DNA of 64,000 nucleotides from Nocardioides marmotae (GCF_013177455.1 NZ_CP053660.1:62001-126000), one strand, 5' to 3'. Positions 1 to 8,582 are shown, counted from the stretch's first letter. Notes: generated by a model from the letters alone, not told the origin. Numbers and translations are program-made.

Positions 1-1488
1 CAGGTCGACCGTGACGGTGGCGGACTGGCCCCAGTCGACCGGCACGCGGTAGAAGACCTGCTCGCCGGGCAGCAGCGTCTCGCGGTAGGTGCCGTCCTCC
101 AGCACCGGAGCGTCGGAGAAGCCGCCGCCGCCGACGACCGGGGTGCCGTCCCCCTGCGCCGGCGCGGGGGTCGGCTCGCCCGGCGCCCCGTCGAGCTGGG
201 CCGGCAGGTCGGCCAGGTCGGTGACGACCGGCTCCTCGACGTAGACGACCTCGACGGGCGCGGGGCGCTTCTCGCCCTGGGTGCGGCTCACCGCGACGAC
301 CAGCTCCTCGCTGGTCGCGCACGGCTCGGCGGGCTCGACCGGCTCCTCGGTGGGGGTGCTGGCGGGGTCGCTGGCCGATCCACTGGCCGATTCGCTGGCC
401 GATTCAGTGGGGGACGGGTCGGCCGCGGCGCTCGCCGCCGCCAGCTCCTCGGGGGTCGCGCCGTCGACGCGCAGGTGGAGGACGAGGACCTGGCCGAGGC
501 CGAGCGGGTCGAAGCGCGACTCCCGCTCGCTCTCGCAGGTCTCGCCGGCCGGGGTGGTGACGGTGACGTCGAGGTCCTCGACGTCGAGGGTGCCGGCCGT
601 CGCCAGCGGCCGGGCGGTCACGGAGAACCGGACGGTGGAGCCGGGCGTGCGGGCCAGCCGGTAGTAGCGGAGGGGGGAGCCGACGACGAACCGGTCGGTG
701 TACTGCCCGGGCTCCAGCAGCGGGCCCTCCTCGGGGCGGATCGTCGCCTCGACGGGCTCGCCGGTCACGGTGAAGGGGCGGGTCGCGCGCTGGGAGAGCT
801 TGGCGAGCGAGGCGGTGAGGGCCTCGGCGTCGGCGGCGTCGTAGTAGGTGCCGCCGCCGGCGTCGGCGATGCACTGCAGCTGGTCGCGGGCGGGGGCGCC
901 GACGCCGAACCCGACGGTGTCGATGCGCAGGTCGATGCCGGACCCGACGAGGGCGCGGACGGCCTGGCAGGGGTTCGGGGCGCAGGTCTCCTCGCCGTCG
1001 GAGACCAGCACGATGGTGCGGCGGCCCTCGGGGCCGAGGTCCTTGACCGCCTCGCGCAGGGAGTGGGCGATGGGGGTCTCGCCGGTCGGTTGCGTCTGGT
1101 TGATGGCGGCGCGCAGGGCGTCGCGGTCCAGGGTGGCCAGCGGGGCGACGAGGCGGGAGTCGCGGCAGGAGTCGGAGCGGTCGCCGTAGACGCGCAGGCC
1201 CACGGTCGAGTCCTCCGGCAGGGTGTCGACCACCGAGGTCAGCGCCCGCTTGGCAGCCACCATCTTGGTGGTGCCGGACGGGTCGGGTTCCTTCATCGAC
1301 CCGGACGCGTCGAGCATCAGCAGCAGCTGCCCGGGGTCCTCCTCGGCCGCCCCGAGGGCGTTTGCGGGGGCGGGCGCTGCGGCGGGTGCGGTGGCGGGTG
1401 CCGCGGCGGCGGTGGTCGCGGGTGCCGGTGTCAGCAGCACCGCGACGAGCGCGAGCAGGGCGGGCAACGAGCGGGCGGTGGTCCCCAT
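1..1488 (-). CDS. Exported von Willebrand factor A (vWA) domain protein, 3' end outside window
   Basis: Only the first 496 residues are present; the frame is still open at base 1. ATG at 1488 follows a GAGGAGAG ribosome site. Residues 1-30 look like a signal peptide, followed by an Ala/Pro-rich stretch. The vWA domain runs from about 53 to 230: the MIDAS motif DASGSM starts at D60, followed by the Thr of TGETPIAHSL and by SDGEETC. This metal-dependent adhesion fold usually mediates protein binding at or outside the membrane. After it come beta-rich regions and a Ser/Glu/Ala low-complexity linker near residues 355-375. It is divergent from the MOSC gene with a 76-bp gap. The ligand is unknown, and a C-terminal anchor cannot be judged because the end is missing. 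Confidence 0.85.
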   Translation of the reverse strand, partial: MGTTARSLPALLALVAVLLTPAPATTAAAAPATAPAAAPAPANALGAAEEDPGQLLLMLDASGSMKEPDPSGTTKMVAAKRALTSVVDTLPEDSTVGLRVYGDRSDSCRDSRLVAPLATLDRDALRAAINQTQPTGETPIAHSLREAVKDLGPEGRRTIVLVSDGEETCAPNPCQAVRALVGSGIDLRIDTVGFGVGAPARDQLQCIADAGGGTYYDAADAEALTASLAKLSQRATRPFTVTGEPVEATIRPEEGPLLEPGQYTDRFVVGSPLRYYRLARTPGSTVRFSVTARPLATAGTLDVEDLDVTVTTPAGETCESERESRFDPLGLGQVLVLHLRVDGATPEELAAASAAADPSPTESASESASGSASDPASTPTEEPVEPAEPCATSEELVVAVSRTQGEKRPAPVEVVYVEEPVVTDLADLPAQLDGAPGEPTPAPAQGDGTPVVGGGGFSDAPVLEDGTYRETLLPGEQVFYRVPVDWGQSATVTVDL

Positions 1489-1564
1489 GTGTGGTCTCTC
1501 CTCGGGTGGCCGTCGACACGACCATCCCCGCGGAGCGTGACCGGAAACCGGCTACGGTCGAGGC

Positions 1565-2230
1565 GTGCGGGTCGTCGAGGTGCGCAGGTACCCGGTCAAG
1601 TCGCTCCGGGGCGAGTCGCTGGAGCGCGCCGACGTCGAGGCCCGGGGGGTCGTCGGGGACCGGTGGTGGGCCCTGCGCGAGCCGGACGGGAAGCTCGGCA
1701 GCGGCAAGTCCACCCGGCGGTTCCGCAAGATGGCCGGCCTGCTCGAGCTCGCGGCGACGTACGACGGCGACGTGCCGGTCGTCACCCTCCCCGACGGCTC
1801 GACCTGGCGCGCCCCGGACCCGGCGCTCGACGAGGCCCTGACGGCGTACGTCGGCCGGCCGGTCGCGCTGCGGCAGGAGTCCGACGTCGAGCACCACGAC
1901 GAGGGGCCGCTGCACCTGGTGACGACCGCGACGCTCGACCGGCTGGGCGCCGACGGCGCGCTGCTGCGGGCCAACCTGGTGGTCGACGTGCCGGGGATCC
2001 AGCCCTTCGCCGAGGACCTGTGGGCCGGCCGGGAGCTGCGGTTCGAGGACGGGCCGGTGCTCGTGGTCCGCGAGCCGATGCCGCGGTGCGTGATGGTCGG
2101 CTCCGCGGTGCTCCACGAGGCCACCCGCCTCAACGACGGGTCCGCCGGCGTCGTGGTCGACGTGGTCTCGGGCGGACCGGTCGCGATCGGCCAGCACGTC
2201 GTGCTGGGAGACCGAGCGCCCGCTCGGTAG
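1565..2230 (+). CDS. MOSC domain protein
   Basis: A 221-aa protein with an N-terminal MOSC beta-barrel part (VVEVRRYPVKSLRG at the start) and a C-terminal MOSC domain containing MPRCVM near residue 175. MOSC proteins handle molybdenum-cofactor sulfur or act in N-hydroxylated-compound reduction; the conserved Cys of the PRC motif is present. It is a compact member, shorter than the mARC-type enzymes. The GTG start is fixed by a -10 hexamer TACGGT at 1553-1558 placed 6 nt before it, which predicts a leaderless mRNA. The TAG stop (2228-2230) is also the first half of the -10 of the next gene. The substrate cannot be told from sequence. Confidence 0.85.
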   Translation: MRVVEVRRYPVKSLRGESLERADVEARGVVGDRWWALREPDGKLGSGKSTRRFRKMAGLLELAATYDGDVPVVTLPDGSTWRAPDPALDEALTAYVGRPVALRQESDVEHHDEGPLHLVTTATLDRLGADGALLRANLVVDVPGIQPFAEDLWAGRELRFEDGPVLVVREPMPRCVMVGSAVLHEATRLNDGSAGVVVDVVSGGPVAIGQHVVLGDRAPAR

Positions 2231-2239
2231 CCTCCCCTC

Positions 2240-3205
2240 ATGCGCGCTGCGAGAGTCCTCGACACCACCGGTCCCGCCGACGTCCGCGTCGAGGAGGTCG
2301 CCGAGCCCACGCCGGGCGCGGGCGACGTCCTGGTCGAGGTGCACAGCGTGGGCGTGTCCTTCCCGGACCTCCTGCTGAGCCGCGGGGAGTACCAGATGAA
2401 GCCCGAGGTGCCGTTCACCCTCGGCGTCGACTTCGCCGGCACGGTCGTCTCCGGGCCGGGCTTCGAGCCGGGCCAGCGGGTCGCCGGCGTCGGCGGCTGG
2501 GGCGGCGCGGCGGAGCTCGTGGCCAACCCCGCCGGATTCGTCTTCGCGCTGCCCGACGAGCTGTCGTACGACGAGGGCGCGGCGCTGCCGATGAACTACC
2601 TGACCGCCGACTTCACCCTCCACGACCGGGCCGGCCTGCGCGAGGGCGAGACCGTGCTCGTCCACGGCGCCGCCGGTGGCGTGGGCACCGCGACCATCCA
2701 GGTCGCCAAGGGCATGGGCGCGCGGACCATCGCCGTCGTCTCCACCGAGGAGAAGGCGAAGGTCGCGCGGGACGCCGGCGCCGACGAGGCGGTGCTCATC
2801 GACGGCTTCAAGGACGCCGCCAAGGAGCTCACCGGCGGCGTGGGCGTCGACGTCGTGGTCGACGTGGTCGGCGGCGACCTGTTCACCGACTCGCTGCGGG
2901 CGCTGGCGCCGCAGGGCCGGCTGATGGTCGTCGGCTTCGCCGCGGGCCAGAGCATCCCGCAGGTCAAGGTCAACCGGCTGCTGCTCAACAACATCGACGT
3001 CCGCGGCGTCGGCTGGGGCGCCTACGCGATGCTCCGCGACGGCTTCATGGCCCAGCAGTGGGAGCGGCTGGTGCCGATGATGACCTCCGGCGTGGTCAAG
3101 CCGCCGATCGGCACGACCTACCCGCTCGAGGACTTCGCCCAGGCGCTGCTCGACATGGAGGCTCGCCGCACGCTCGGGAAGTCGGTCGTCCGCGTCCGTG
3201 GCTGA
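2240..3205 (+). CDS. NAD(P)H:quinone oxidoreductase family (zinc-free MDR)
   Basis: A 321-aa medium-chain dehydrogenase/reductase. The N-terminal GroES-like part is followed by a Rossmann fold with VHGAAGGVGTATIQVAK (about 140-156), the AxxGxxG nucleotide motif of quinone oxidoreductases; no structural-zinc cysteine cluster is seen. The family reduces quinones or alpha,beta-unsaturated carbonyls with NADPH in the cytoplasm; the substrate here is unknown. ATG at 2240 has TAGCCT (2228-2233) 6 nt upstream, so it probably has its own leaderless promoter overlapping the stop codon of the MOSC gene. It overlaps the next gene by 8 bp, suggesting translational coupling. Confidence 0.88.
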   Translation: MRAARVLDTTGPADVRVEEVAEPTPGAGDVLVEVHSVGVSFPDLLLSRGEYQMKPEVPFTLGVDFAGTVVSGPGFEPGQRVAGVGGWGGAAELVANPAGFVFALPDELSYDEGAALPMNYLTADFTLHDRAGLREGETVLVHGAAGGVGTATIQVAKGMGARTIAVVSTEEKAKVARDAGADEAVLIDGFKDAAKELTGGVGVDVVVDVVGGDLFTDSLRALAPQGRLMVVGFAAGQSIPQVKVNRLLLNNIDVRGVGWGAYAMLRDGFMAQQWERLVPMMTSGVVKPPIGTTYPLEDFAQALLDMEARRTLGKSVVRVRG

Positions 3206-4364
3206 GCCGCGGTCCCCGGGGTTCCTCCCGGCGCACCGCCAGCCGGGCTACCGGGTGCGCCTGGAGTGGGGTCCGACCGGCGCCGCCGCGGTGGCCGGCG
3301 GCGACCGGCCCGCCGACGTGGCCGTCGTCGTCGACGTCCTGTCCTTCACCACGACCCTCGGCATCGCCCTCGAGCGCGGCACCACCGTGCTGCCGTTCCG
3401 CTGGCGCGACGAGCGCGCCCGCGCGTACGCCGCCGCGCAGGACGCCGTCCTCGCCGTCGGCCGGCTCGAGGCGCGCTCGCTCTCCCGGACAGATGAGGCG
3501 GGTGCTCCGGGTGGTGGGCCGGTCGTCACCCTGTCGCCGGCCGCGATGACCCGGATCTCCGGGGTGCCGCGGCTGGTGCTGCCCTCCCCGAACGGTTCGA
3601 CCATCTGCGCGGCGCTGGCCGGCGGTGTCGGTGGCTCCGGGGTTGATGGCGCCGGGGTTGATGGCGCCGGGGCTGGTGGGGCCGGGGCTGGTGGCTCTGG
3701 GGCTGGTGGCTCCGGGGCTGGTGGCTCCGGGGCTGGTGGCTCCGGGGTCGGTGGGGCCGGGGCTGATGGCTCCGGGGTTGATGGCTCCGGGGTCGGTGTT
3801 TCTGGGGCTGGTGGCTCCGGTGACTCCGGGGTTGGTGGGGCTGGGGTCGGTGGGGCCGGGGCTGATGTGGCCGGGGTCGGTGTTTCTGGGGCTGGTGGCT
3901 CCGGTGACTCCGGGGTCGGTGGTGGGGCTCAGGTCGCGGGGGCCGGCGGCGGGCCCGCGGTCGTGGCGGCCTCGCTCCGCAACGCGGCCGCCGTCGCGGA
4001 CTGGCTCGCCCCGCGGGTCGCGGCCGGCGCGACGGTCGCCCTCGTGCCGGCCGGCGAACGGTGGCCGGACGGCTCGCTGCGGCCCGCCGCCGAGGACCTC
4101 TGGGGCGCCGGGGCGGTCCTCGCGGGGTTGCCCGCGACGCTCCTCGCGGACCCGGTCGCCACCTCGCCCGAGGCCCGGGTGGCCGTCGCCGCGTGGCGAT
4201 CGGTCGCGGACCGCCTGCCCGCGGAGCTGGCCGCCTGCGCGGGCGGTCGCGAGCTGGCCGACCTCGGGTTCGCCGACGACGTGGCCGTCGCCGCGCAGGT
4301 CGGAGCCTCCGGCGTCGTACCGCTCCTCGTGGACGGCGAGTTCCGCCCCGCCCCGGTCATGTAA
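3198..4364 (+). CDS. comB: 2-phosphosulfolactate phosphatase (ComB) family protein with Gly-rich repeat insertion
   Basis: 388 aa. Family signatures are clear on both sides of an insertion: VVVDVLSFTTT (about 42-52), LPSPNGS (about 131), SLRNAAAVADW (about 257) and VPAGERWPDG followed by RPAAEDLWGAG (about 285-305). ComB removes phosphate from 2-phosphosulfolactate in coenzyme M synthesis; in actinobacteria no ComA or ComC partner is visible here, so the real substrate is unclear. Between the second and third signature lies about 100 residues of G-(A/V)-(G/D)-G-(S/A) pentapeptides encoded by a 15-bp tandem repeat. The frame stays open through it, so the gene looks intact. It starts 8 bp inside the preceding oxidoreductase gene. 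Confidence 0.82.
   Translation: MAEPRSPGFLPAHRQPGYRVRLEWGPTGAAAVAGGDRPADVAVVVDVLSFTTTLGIALERGTTVLPFRWRDERARAYAAAQDAVLAVGRLEARSLSRTDEAGAPGGGPVVTLSPAAMTRISGVPRLVLPSPNGSTICAALAGGVGGSGVDGAGVDGAGAGGAGAGGSGAGGSGAGGSGAGGSGVGGAGADGSGVDGSGVGVSGAGGSGDSGVGGAGVGGAGADVAGVGVSGAGGSGDSGVGGGAQVAGAGGGPAVVAASLRNAAAVADWLAPRVAAGATVALVPAGERWPDGSLRPAAEDLWGAGAVLAGLPATLLADPVATSPEARVAVAAWRSVADRLPAELAACAGGRELADLGFADDVAVAAQVGASGVVPLLVDGEFRPAPVM
3625..3930 (+). repeat. 15-bp coding minisatellite inside comB
   Basis: About 18 full units of a 15-bp repeat (consensus GGGGCTGGTGGCTCC, with GTT/GTC and GAT variants) plus two 9-bp partial units. A higher-order duplication is also present: the block encoding GVGVSGAGGSGDSGVGG occurs at about 3790-3838 and again at about 3880-3928 with almost identical bases. 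All unit lengths are multiples of three, so the reading frame survives. The antisense frame reads as TSPGA-type repeats, which is only the mirror of the same DNA. Confidence 0.9.
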
Positions 4365-4428
4365 CGGACCGTTCGCCACACTTCCTGCACGCTGCAACGT
4401 GCAGGAAGAGCGGCGAACGTTGCGTTAC
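4361..4428. terminator. 68-bp nested palindrome between convergent genes
   Basis: Three nested perfect arms: GTAACG/CGTTAC (outer), CGTTCGCC/GGCGAACG (middle) and CTTCCTGCACG/CGTGCAGGAAG (inner, 6-nt loop CTGCAA). It overlaps the TAA stop of comB and lies between convergent comB and the ABM gene, so a bidirectional terminator is the simplest role. There is no T-tract. The GTGCAGGA core recurs in other intergenic elements (31559, 31621 and, on the minus strand, about 51714), so a dispersed repeat is also possible. Confidence 0.6.
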
Positions 4429-4563
4429 AAGCCGTACGCCGGCCCCACGCGACCCTCCCGACCCAGCAGCCCCACGGCAGGAGCGAGCGGGGGCTCGTAA
4501 CGCGCCCCGCCGAGCCATCCCGAGCCGAGGCCGAGGCCGAGGCCGAGGCCGAGCCGAGCGCCC

Positions 4564-4860
4564 TCAGACCGCCCGCAACGGATGGATCGCGACGTCGCCG
4601 GCGAGGATCGGGCCGAGCACGCCGAACGCCTCGGCGACGTGCGGGGCGCCCATGTGGGCGTCGATGGCGGCCTGGGACTCCCAGGACTCGATGGTGACGA
4701 ACGTGCCGGGGGCGGTGGCCGACTCGAAGGCGTCGTACTGCAGGCAGCCCTCGTCGTCGGCGAGGGAGGCGGCGGCGAGCGCGGCGAGGGCCGCACGGGC
4801 GGCCTCGGCCTGGTCGGGCTGGACGGGCAGCGTGGCGACGACGCGGATCGGGGCGCTCAT
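4564..4860 (-). CDS. Antibiotic biosynthesis monooxygenase (ABM) domain protein
   Basis: 98 aa, the normal size of a single dimeric alpha/beta ABM ferredoxin-like domain. It starts MSAPIRVVATLPVQPDQ and contains CLQYDAFES, TFVTIESWESQAAIDAHM and PHVAEAF, the usual strand-helix-strand pattern with W/H near the helix. Members include quinol monooxygenases and heme-degrading enzymes, but many have unknown substrates. ATG at 4860 has TACGTT (plus coordinates 4868-4873) 7 nt upstream, suggesting a leaderless mRNA. It is divergent from the M13 peptidase gene by 63 bp. Confidence 0.82.
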   Translation of the reverse strand: MSAPIRVVATLPVQPDQAEAARAALAALAAASLADDEGCLQYDAFESATAPGTFVTIESWESQAAIDAHMGAPHVAEAFGVLGPILAGDVAIHPLRAV

Positions 4861-4923
4861 GGCGCCGAACGTAGCGGTCCCGGCGGCCGGGCGTCGTGGG
4901 TCGCGGCGGTTAGGGTCGGTCCC

Positions 4924-6867
4924 GTGACGATCCTCGATGACGCCCGTCCGGGCATGGACCCCGACATCCGCCCGCAGGACGACCTCTTCGGCCACGTCAA
5001 CGGCCGCTGGCTCGCCGAGACCGAGATCCCGAGCGACCGGTCGAGCTGGGGCCCGTTCGTGCAGCTGGCCGACGCGGCCGAGGCGCACGTCAAGGAGATC
5101 ATCGAGGAGCTCGCGGCCGGCGACCCGGCGACGATGACCGAGGACGCCCGCAAGGTCGGCGACCTCTACGCCTCCTTCATGGACACCGAGGCCATCGCCC
5201 GGCGCGGCACCCGCCCGATCAAGCCGCTGGTCGACGCGGTCGAAGGCCTGCGCGACGTGCGCGACCTCGCGGCGTTCCTCGGCGAGTTCGAGCGGATCGG
5301 CGGGCACGGGCTCTTCGGCTCCTACGTCGACACCGACGACCGGCGCTCGGACCGCTACCTCTTCCACCTGGTCCAGGGCGGGCTCGGCCTGCCCGATGAG
5401 TCCTACTACCGCGAGGAGAAGTTCGCCGAGATCCGCGAGGCCTACCTCGCCTACCTCGAGCGGCTCTTCGCCCTCGCCGACCACCCGCACGCCGCCGCGG
5501 CCGCGCGCACCGTCCTCGAGATCGACACCCGCCTGGCCGCCGGCCACTGGGAGCGCGCCGAGACCCGCGACGTCCAGAAGACCTACAACCTGATGACGCT
5601 GGCAGAGATCAAGGCGCTGTGCCCGGCCTTCGACTGGGACGCCTACGTCACCAACCTCGGCGGCAGCGACCAGACCCTCGCCGAGGCGTGCGTGCGCCAG
5701 CCGTCGTACCTCGGCCACCTCACGACCGTGCTCGACGAGGTCCCGATCGACGCGTGGCGCCCGTGGCTGCTCAGCCACGTCCTGCGCAGCTCCGCGCCCT
5801 ACCTGACCGACGACTTCGTCGAGACCAACTTCGACTTCTACGGCCGCACCCTCAACGGCACCCCCGAGCTGCGCGCCCGCTGGAAGCGCGGCGTCGCGTT
5901 CGTCGAGGGCGCGATCGGCGAGGCGGTCGGCAAGGAGTACGTCGGCCGGCACTTCCCGCCGACCGCCAAGGCGCTCATGGACGACCTGGTCGACAACCTG
6001 CTCGCGGCCTACCGCGAGTCGATCTCCCAGCTGGACTGGATGACCGAGGAGACCAAGCAGCGGGCTTATGAGAAGCTCGCGACCTTCCGGCCCAAGATCG
6101 GCTACCCCGAGAAGTTCCGCGACTACTCCGCGCTGCGGGTCACCGCCGACGACCTGCTCGGCAACGTCGCGGCCGCCGCGGCCTTCGAGACCGACCGGCA
6201 GCTGGCCAAGATCGGCTCCCCGGTCGACCGCGACGAGTGGTTCATGCTCCCGCAGACCGTCAACGCCTACTACAACCCCGGCACCAACGAGATCTGCTTC
6301 CCCGCGGGCATCCTGCAGAAGCCGTTCTTCAGCGCCGACGCCCACCCGGCGGAGAACTACGGCGGGATCGGCGCGGTCATCGGCCACGAGATCGGCCACG
6401 GCTTCGACGACCAGGGCGCCCAGTACGACGGCGAGGGCAACCTCAACGACTGGTGGACCGCCGAGGACAAGGCCGCCTTCGAGGTGAAGTCGAAGGCGCT
6501 CATCGAGCAGTACGACGGGTTCGAGCCGCGCAACCTGCCCGGGGAGCACGTCAACGGCGCGCTGACCGTCGGGGAGAACATCGGCGACCTCGGCGGCCTG
6601 ACGATCGCCCACCGGGCCTACCTGATCTCCGAGGGCGGCACCGCCGCGGAGGAGGACCGGCAGCGGCTGTTCCTCAACTGGGCCTACGTGTGGCGCACCA
6701 AGCGCCGCACCCAGCAGGAGCAGCAGTACCTCACCATCGACCCGCACAGCCCGCCGGAGTTCCGCGCCAACATCGTGCGCAACCTCGAGGAGTTCCACGA
6801 GGTCTTCGGCACCCGCGAGGGCGACGGGCTCTGGCTCGAGCCGGACCGCCGGGTCCGCATCTGGTGA
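4924..6867 (+). CDS. M13 (neprilysin/PepO-type) zinc endopeptidase
   Basis: 647 aa from GTG 4924, full family length. The N-terminal M13_N domain begins at DPDIRPQDDLFGHVNGRW. The C-terminal peptidase domain has NAYYNP (substrate binding), HEIGH at about 488-492 (two zinc ligands and the catalytic Glu), and GENIGDLGG (third zinc ligand Glu). No signal peptide or membrane segment is seen, so it is probably cytoplasmic, as in many bacterial M13 enzymes that degrade peptides. TAGGGT (4911-4916) lies 7 nt before the GTG, supporting this start and a leaderless transcript; an in-frame ATG at 4954 is the alternative. Confidence 0.93.
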   Translation: MTILDDARPGMDPDIRPQDDLFGHVNGRWLAETEIPSDRSSWGPFVQLADAAEAHVKEIIEELAAGDPATMTEDARKVGDLYASFMDTEAIARRGTRPIKPLVDAVEGLRDVRDLAAFLGEFERIGGHGLFGSYVDTDDRRSDRYLFHLVQGGLGLPDESYYREEKFAEIREAYLAYLERLFALADHPHAAAAARTVLEIDTRLAAGHWERAETRDVQKTYNLMTLAEIKALCPAFDWDAYVTNLGGSDQTLAEACVRQPSYLGHLTTVLDEVPIDAWRPWLLSHVLRSSAPYLTDDFVETNFDFYGRTLNGTPELRARWKRGVAFVEGAIGEAVGKEYVGRHFPPTAKALMDDLVDNLLAAYRESISQLDWMTEETKQRAYEKLATFRPKIGYPEKFRDYSALRVTADDLLGNVAAAAAFETDRQLAKIGSPVDRDEWFMLPQTVNAYYNPGTNEICFPAGILQKPFFSADAHPAENYGGIGAVIGHEIGHGFDDQGAQYDGEGNLNDWWTAEDKAAFEVKSKALIEQYDGFEPRNLPGEHVNGALTVGENIGDLGGLTIAHRAYLISEGGTAAEEDRQRLFLNWAYVWRTKRRTQQEQQYLTIDPHSPPEFRANIVRNLEEFHEVFGTREGDGLWLEPDRRVRIW

Positions 6868-6876
6868 CCCGCTGAG

Positions 6877-6905
6877 CGCCGCGCCCTCATCGCGAGGGCG
6901 CGGCG
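6877..6905. terminator. Bidirectional hairpin after M13 peptidase and MFS genes
   Basis: A 12-bp perfect stem, CGCCGCGCCCTC/GAGGGCGCGGCG, with loop ATCGC, sits between two convergent stop codons and is followed by a second small palindrome at about 6903-6918. No T-run is present, as is common in high-GC actinobacteria. Confidence 0.75.
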
Positions 6906-6931
6906 CGGCGTACGCCGCCGGGCGACCGTCC

Positions 6932-8338
6932 TCAGACCGAGGCCGGCTCCGGCCGGGCGGGAGCCTGCTCGGCCTCGACCACCGGCGCGAGGTCCTCGGT
7001 CAGGTCGCGGCCGCGGGTCTCGGGCAGCAGCTGCGCGCAGACCAGGCTGATCGCGGCCACGACGACGTTGTAGGTCGCGACGAGCCACAGCGTGCCGTCG
7101 CCCTTGGTCACCAGCCAGGCCGCGATCAGCGGGGTCAGGCCGGAGGCGAGGATGCCGGAGACCTGGTAGAGCGTGCTGAGCGCGGAGTAGCGGTAGCGGG
7201 TGTCGAACAGCTCGCTCCAGAACGCCGCGAGCGGCCCGTAGACCCAGCCGTAGATGATGCCGAGCCCGCCGACGAAGGTGAGGAAGACGCCGAGCGTCGA
7301 GCCGGTCTGGATCATCCAGGCGGCGGGGAAGGCGAAGACCAGCGCGAACGCCGCGCCCGAGGCGAACACCGGCCGCCGGCCCACGCGGTCGCTGAGCCGG
7401 CCGGAGACGAGCACCAGCCCGACGCCGAGCAGCGCGCCGACCATGATGCAGTTCAGCGCGGTCGACTTCGAGACGCCGACCTCGTCCACGGCGTAGGCGA
7501 GCAGGTAGACCGAGAACAGGTTGAAGGTGAACCCCTCGATGAAGCGGGTGCCCATGCCGAGGAACAGCGTGCGGCCCTGCCGGCGGAACAGCTCGGTCAC
7601 CGGCATCGCCGAGACCTGCTTGTCCTCCTGCACCCGCTGGAAGGACGGGGTCTCCATGACGCTGAGCCGGATCCACGCGCCGACGGCGAGCAGCACGATG
7701 CTGAGCAGGAAGCAGACCCGCCAGCCCCACGCGAGGAACGCCTCGTCGGGCAGCTGCGAGGCGATCGCGAACGCCCCGCTGGCCAGGAACAGGCCGCCGG
7801 GCACCCCGACGTGGGCGAAGCTGCCGAAGAACCCGCGACGCCGCGCGGGCGCGAACTCCACGGCGAGGAGCACCGCGCCGCCGTACTCGCCGCCCACGCC
7901 GATGCCCTGGAGGATCCGCAGCACCACGAGCAGGATCGGCGCCCACACGCCGATCTGGTCGTACGTCGGCAGCATCCCGATCACGGCGGTGCCGACCCCC
8001 ATGATCAGCAGCGTCCAGATCAGCATGGTCTTGCGGCCGATCCGGTCGCCGTAGTGGCCGAAGATCAGCCCGCCGATCGGCCGGGCGAGGAAGCCGACCG
8101 CGAAGGTGCCGAACGCCGCGAACTGCGCCGCCGGTCCGTCGAGCCCGTTGAAGTAGAGCTTGTCGAAGACCAGGCCGGCGGCGGTGCCGTAGAGGAAGAA
8201 GTCGTACCACTCGATGGTCGCGCCGACGGCCGAGGCCATCGCCACCCGGCGCGGGTCGGCGGGTGGCGGGTCGGCGGGTGGCGGGTCGGCGGGTGGCGTG
8301 GTCGCGCTCGCTGCGGCCGCTCCCGAGGTGCTTGCCAT
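6932..8338 (-). CDS. MFS transporter, metabolite:H+ symporter (MHS) type
   Basis: 468 aa with about 12 membrane helices. IEWYDFFLYG in the first helix, RPIGGLIFGHYGDRIGRK (loop 2-3 signature) and GEYGGAVLLAVEF place it in the MHS subfamily (shikimate, proline/betaine, alpha-ketoglutarate carriers); it should import an organic acid or osmolyte with protons. The start ATG 8338 has AGGAGAG 6 nt upstream, so this gene is leadered. The N-terminal tail (about 15-27) holds three PPADP units from a 15-bp direct repeat at about 8263-8298. The specific substrate cannot be assigned. Confidence 0.9.
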   Translation of the reverse strand: MASTSGAAAASATTPPADPPPADPPPADPRRVAMASAVGATIEWYDFFLYGTAAGLVFDKLYFNGLDGPAAQFAAFGTFAVGFLARPIGGLIFGHYGDRIGRKTMLIWTLLIMGVGTAVIGMLPTYDQIGVWAPILLVVLRILQGIGVGGEYGGAVLLAVEFAPARRRGFFGSFAHVGVPGGLFLASGAFAIASQLPDEAFLAWGWRVCFLLSIVLLAVGAWIRLSVMETPSFQRVQEDKQVSAMPVTELFRRQGRTLFLGMGTRFIEGFTFNLFSVYLLAYAVDEVGVSKSTALNCIMVGALLGVGLVLVSGRLSDRVGRRPVFASGAAFALVFAFPAAWMIQTGSTLGVFLTFVGGLGIIYGWVYGPLAAFWSELFDTRYRYSALSTLYQVSGILASGLTPLIAAWLVTKGDGTLWLVATYNVVVAAISLVCAQLLPETRGRDLTEDLAPVVEAEQAPARPEPASV

Positions 8339-8401
8339 GGTTCGTCTCTCCTGGCGCTGGGCAGCCGGGGACCGAGGTCGTCGTCCACCGGCTGTGGATA
8401 A

Positions 8402-8428
8402 GTTTGTGTACCGAACAACGTGACAAAC
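8402..8428. promoter_or_regulatory. Possible operator upstream of the MFS gene
   Basis: An inverted repeat GTTTGT-N15-ACAAAC with an inner TTGT/ACAA pair lies in the only AT-rich patch of this intergenic region, about 65-90 bp upstream of the MFS start. The size suits a GntR- or TetR-type dimer. No regulator gene is adjacent, so this is a weak inference. Confidence 0.3.
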
Positions 8429-8510
8429 CATAGAAGGCTGCGCCTGTCGGGGCACGCCCGGGTCCACGGCTCGGTGACAGGCGTTGCCGATGCCGGGATC
8501 GGCGTCGCCG

Positions 8511-8577
8511 GGGATCGCCGGGGATCGCCGGGGATCGCCGGGGGGCATCGCCGGGGGGGCATCGCCGGGCCGGGTCG
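8511..8577. repeat. Intergenic tandem repeat of GGGATCGCCG
   Basis: Three exact head-to-tail copies of the 10-mer GGGATCGCCG (8511-8540) are followed by two longer variants with extra G residues before CATCGCCG. A degenerate copy precedes them. This is slippage-prone simple sequence with no coding potential of its own. Confidence 0.8.
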
Positions 8578-8582
8578 CGGGG

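Noticed and set aside
404-2665. Long open frame on the minus strand opposite the vWA, MOSC and oxidoreductase genes
   Set aside because: It is only the GC-rich antisense of real genes: it has low-complexity Arg/Ala/Pro/Gly content, spans two gene boundaries and matches no family. Many similar frames exist on both strands.
3625-3930. CRISPR-like array
   Set aside because: Repeats are contiguous 15-mers with no spacers and encode protein in a conserved enzyme; no cas genes are near.
3096-4397. Minus-strand frame with TSPGA/NPGA repeats, resembling a repetitive surface protein
   Set aside because: It is the complement of the comB minisatellite. The plus-strand frame has the conserved ComB blocks on both sides and the correct overlap with its neighbour.
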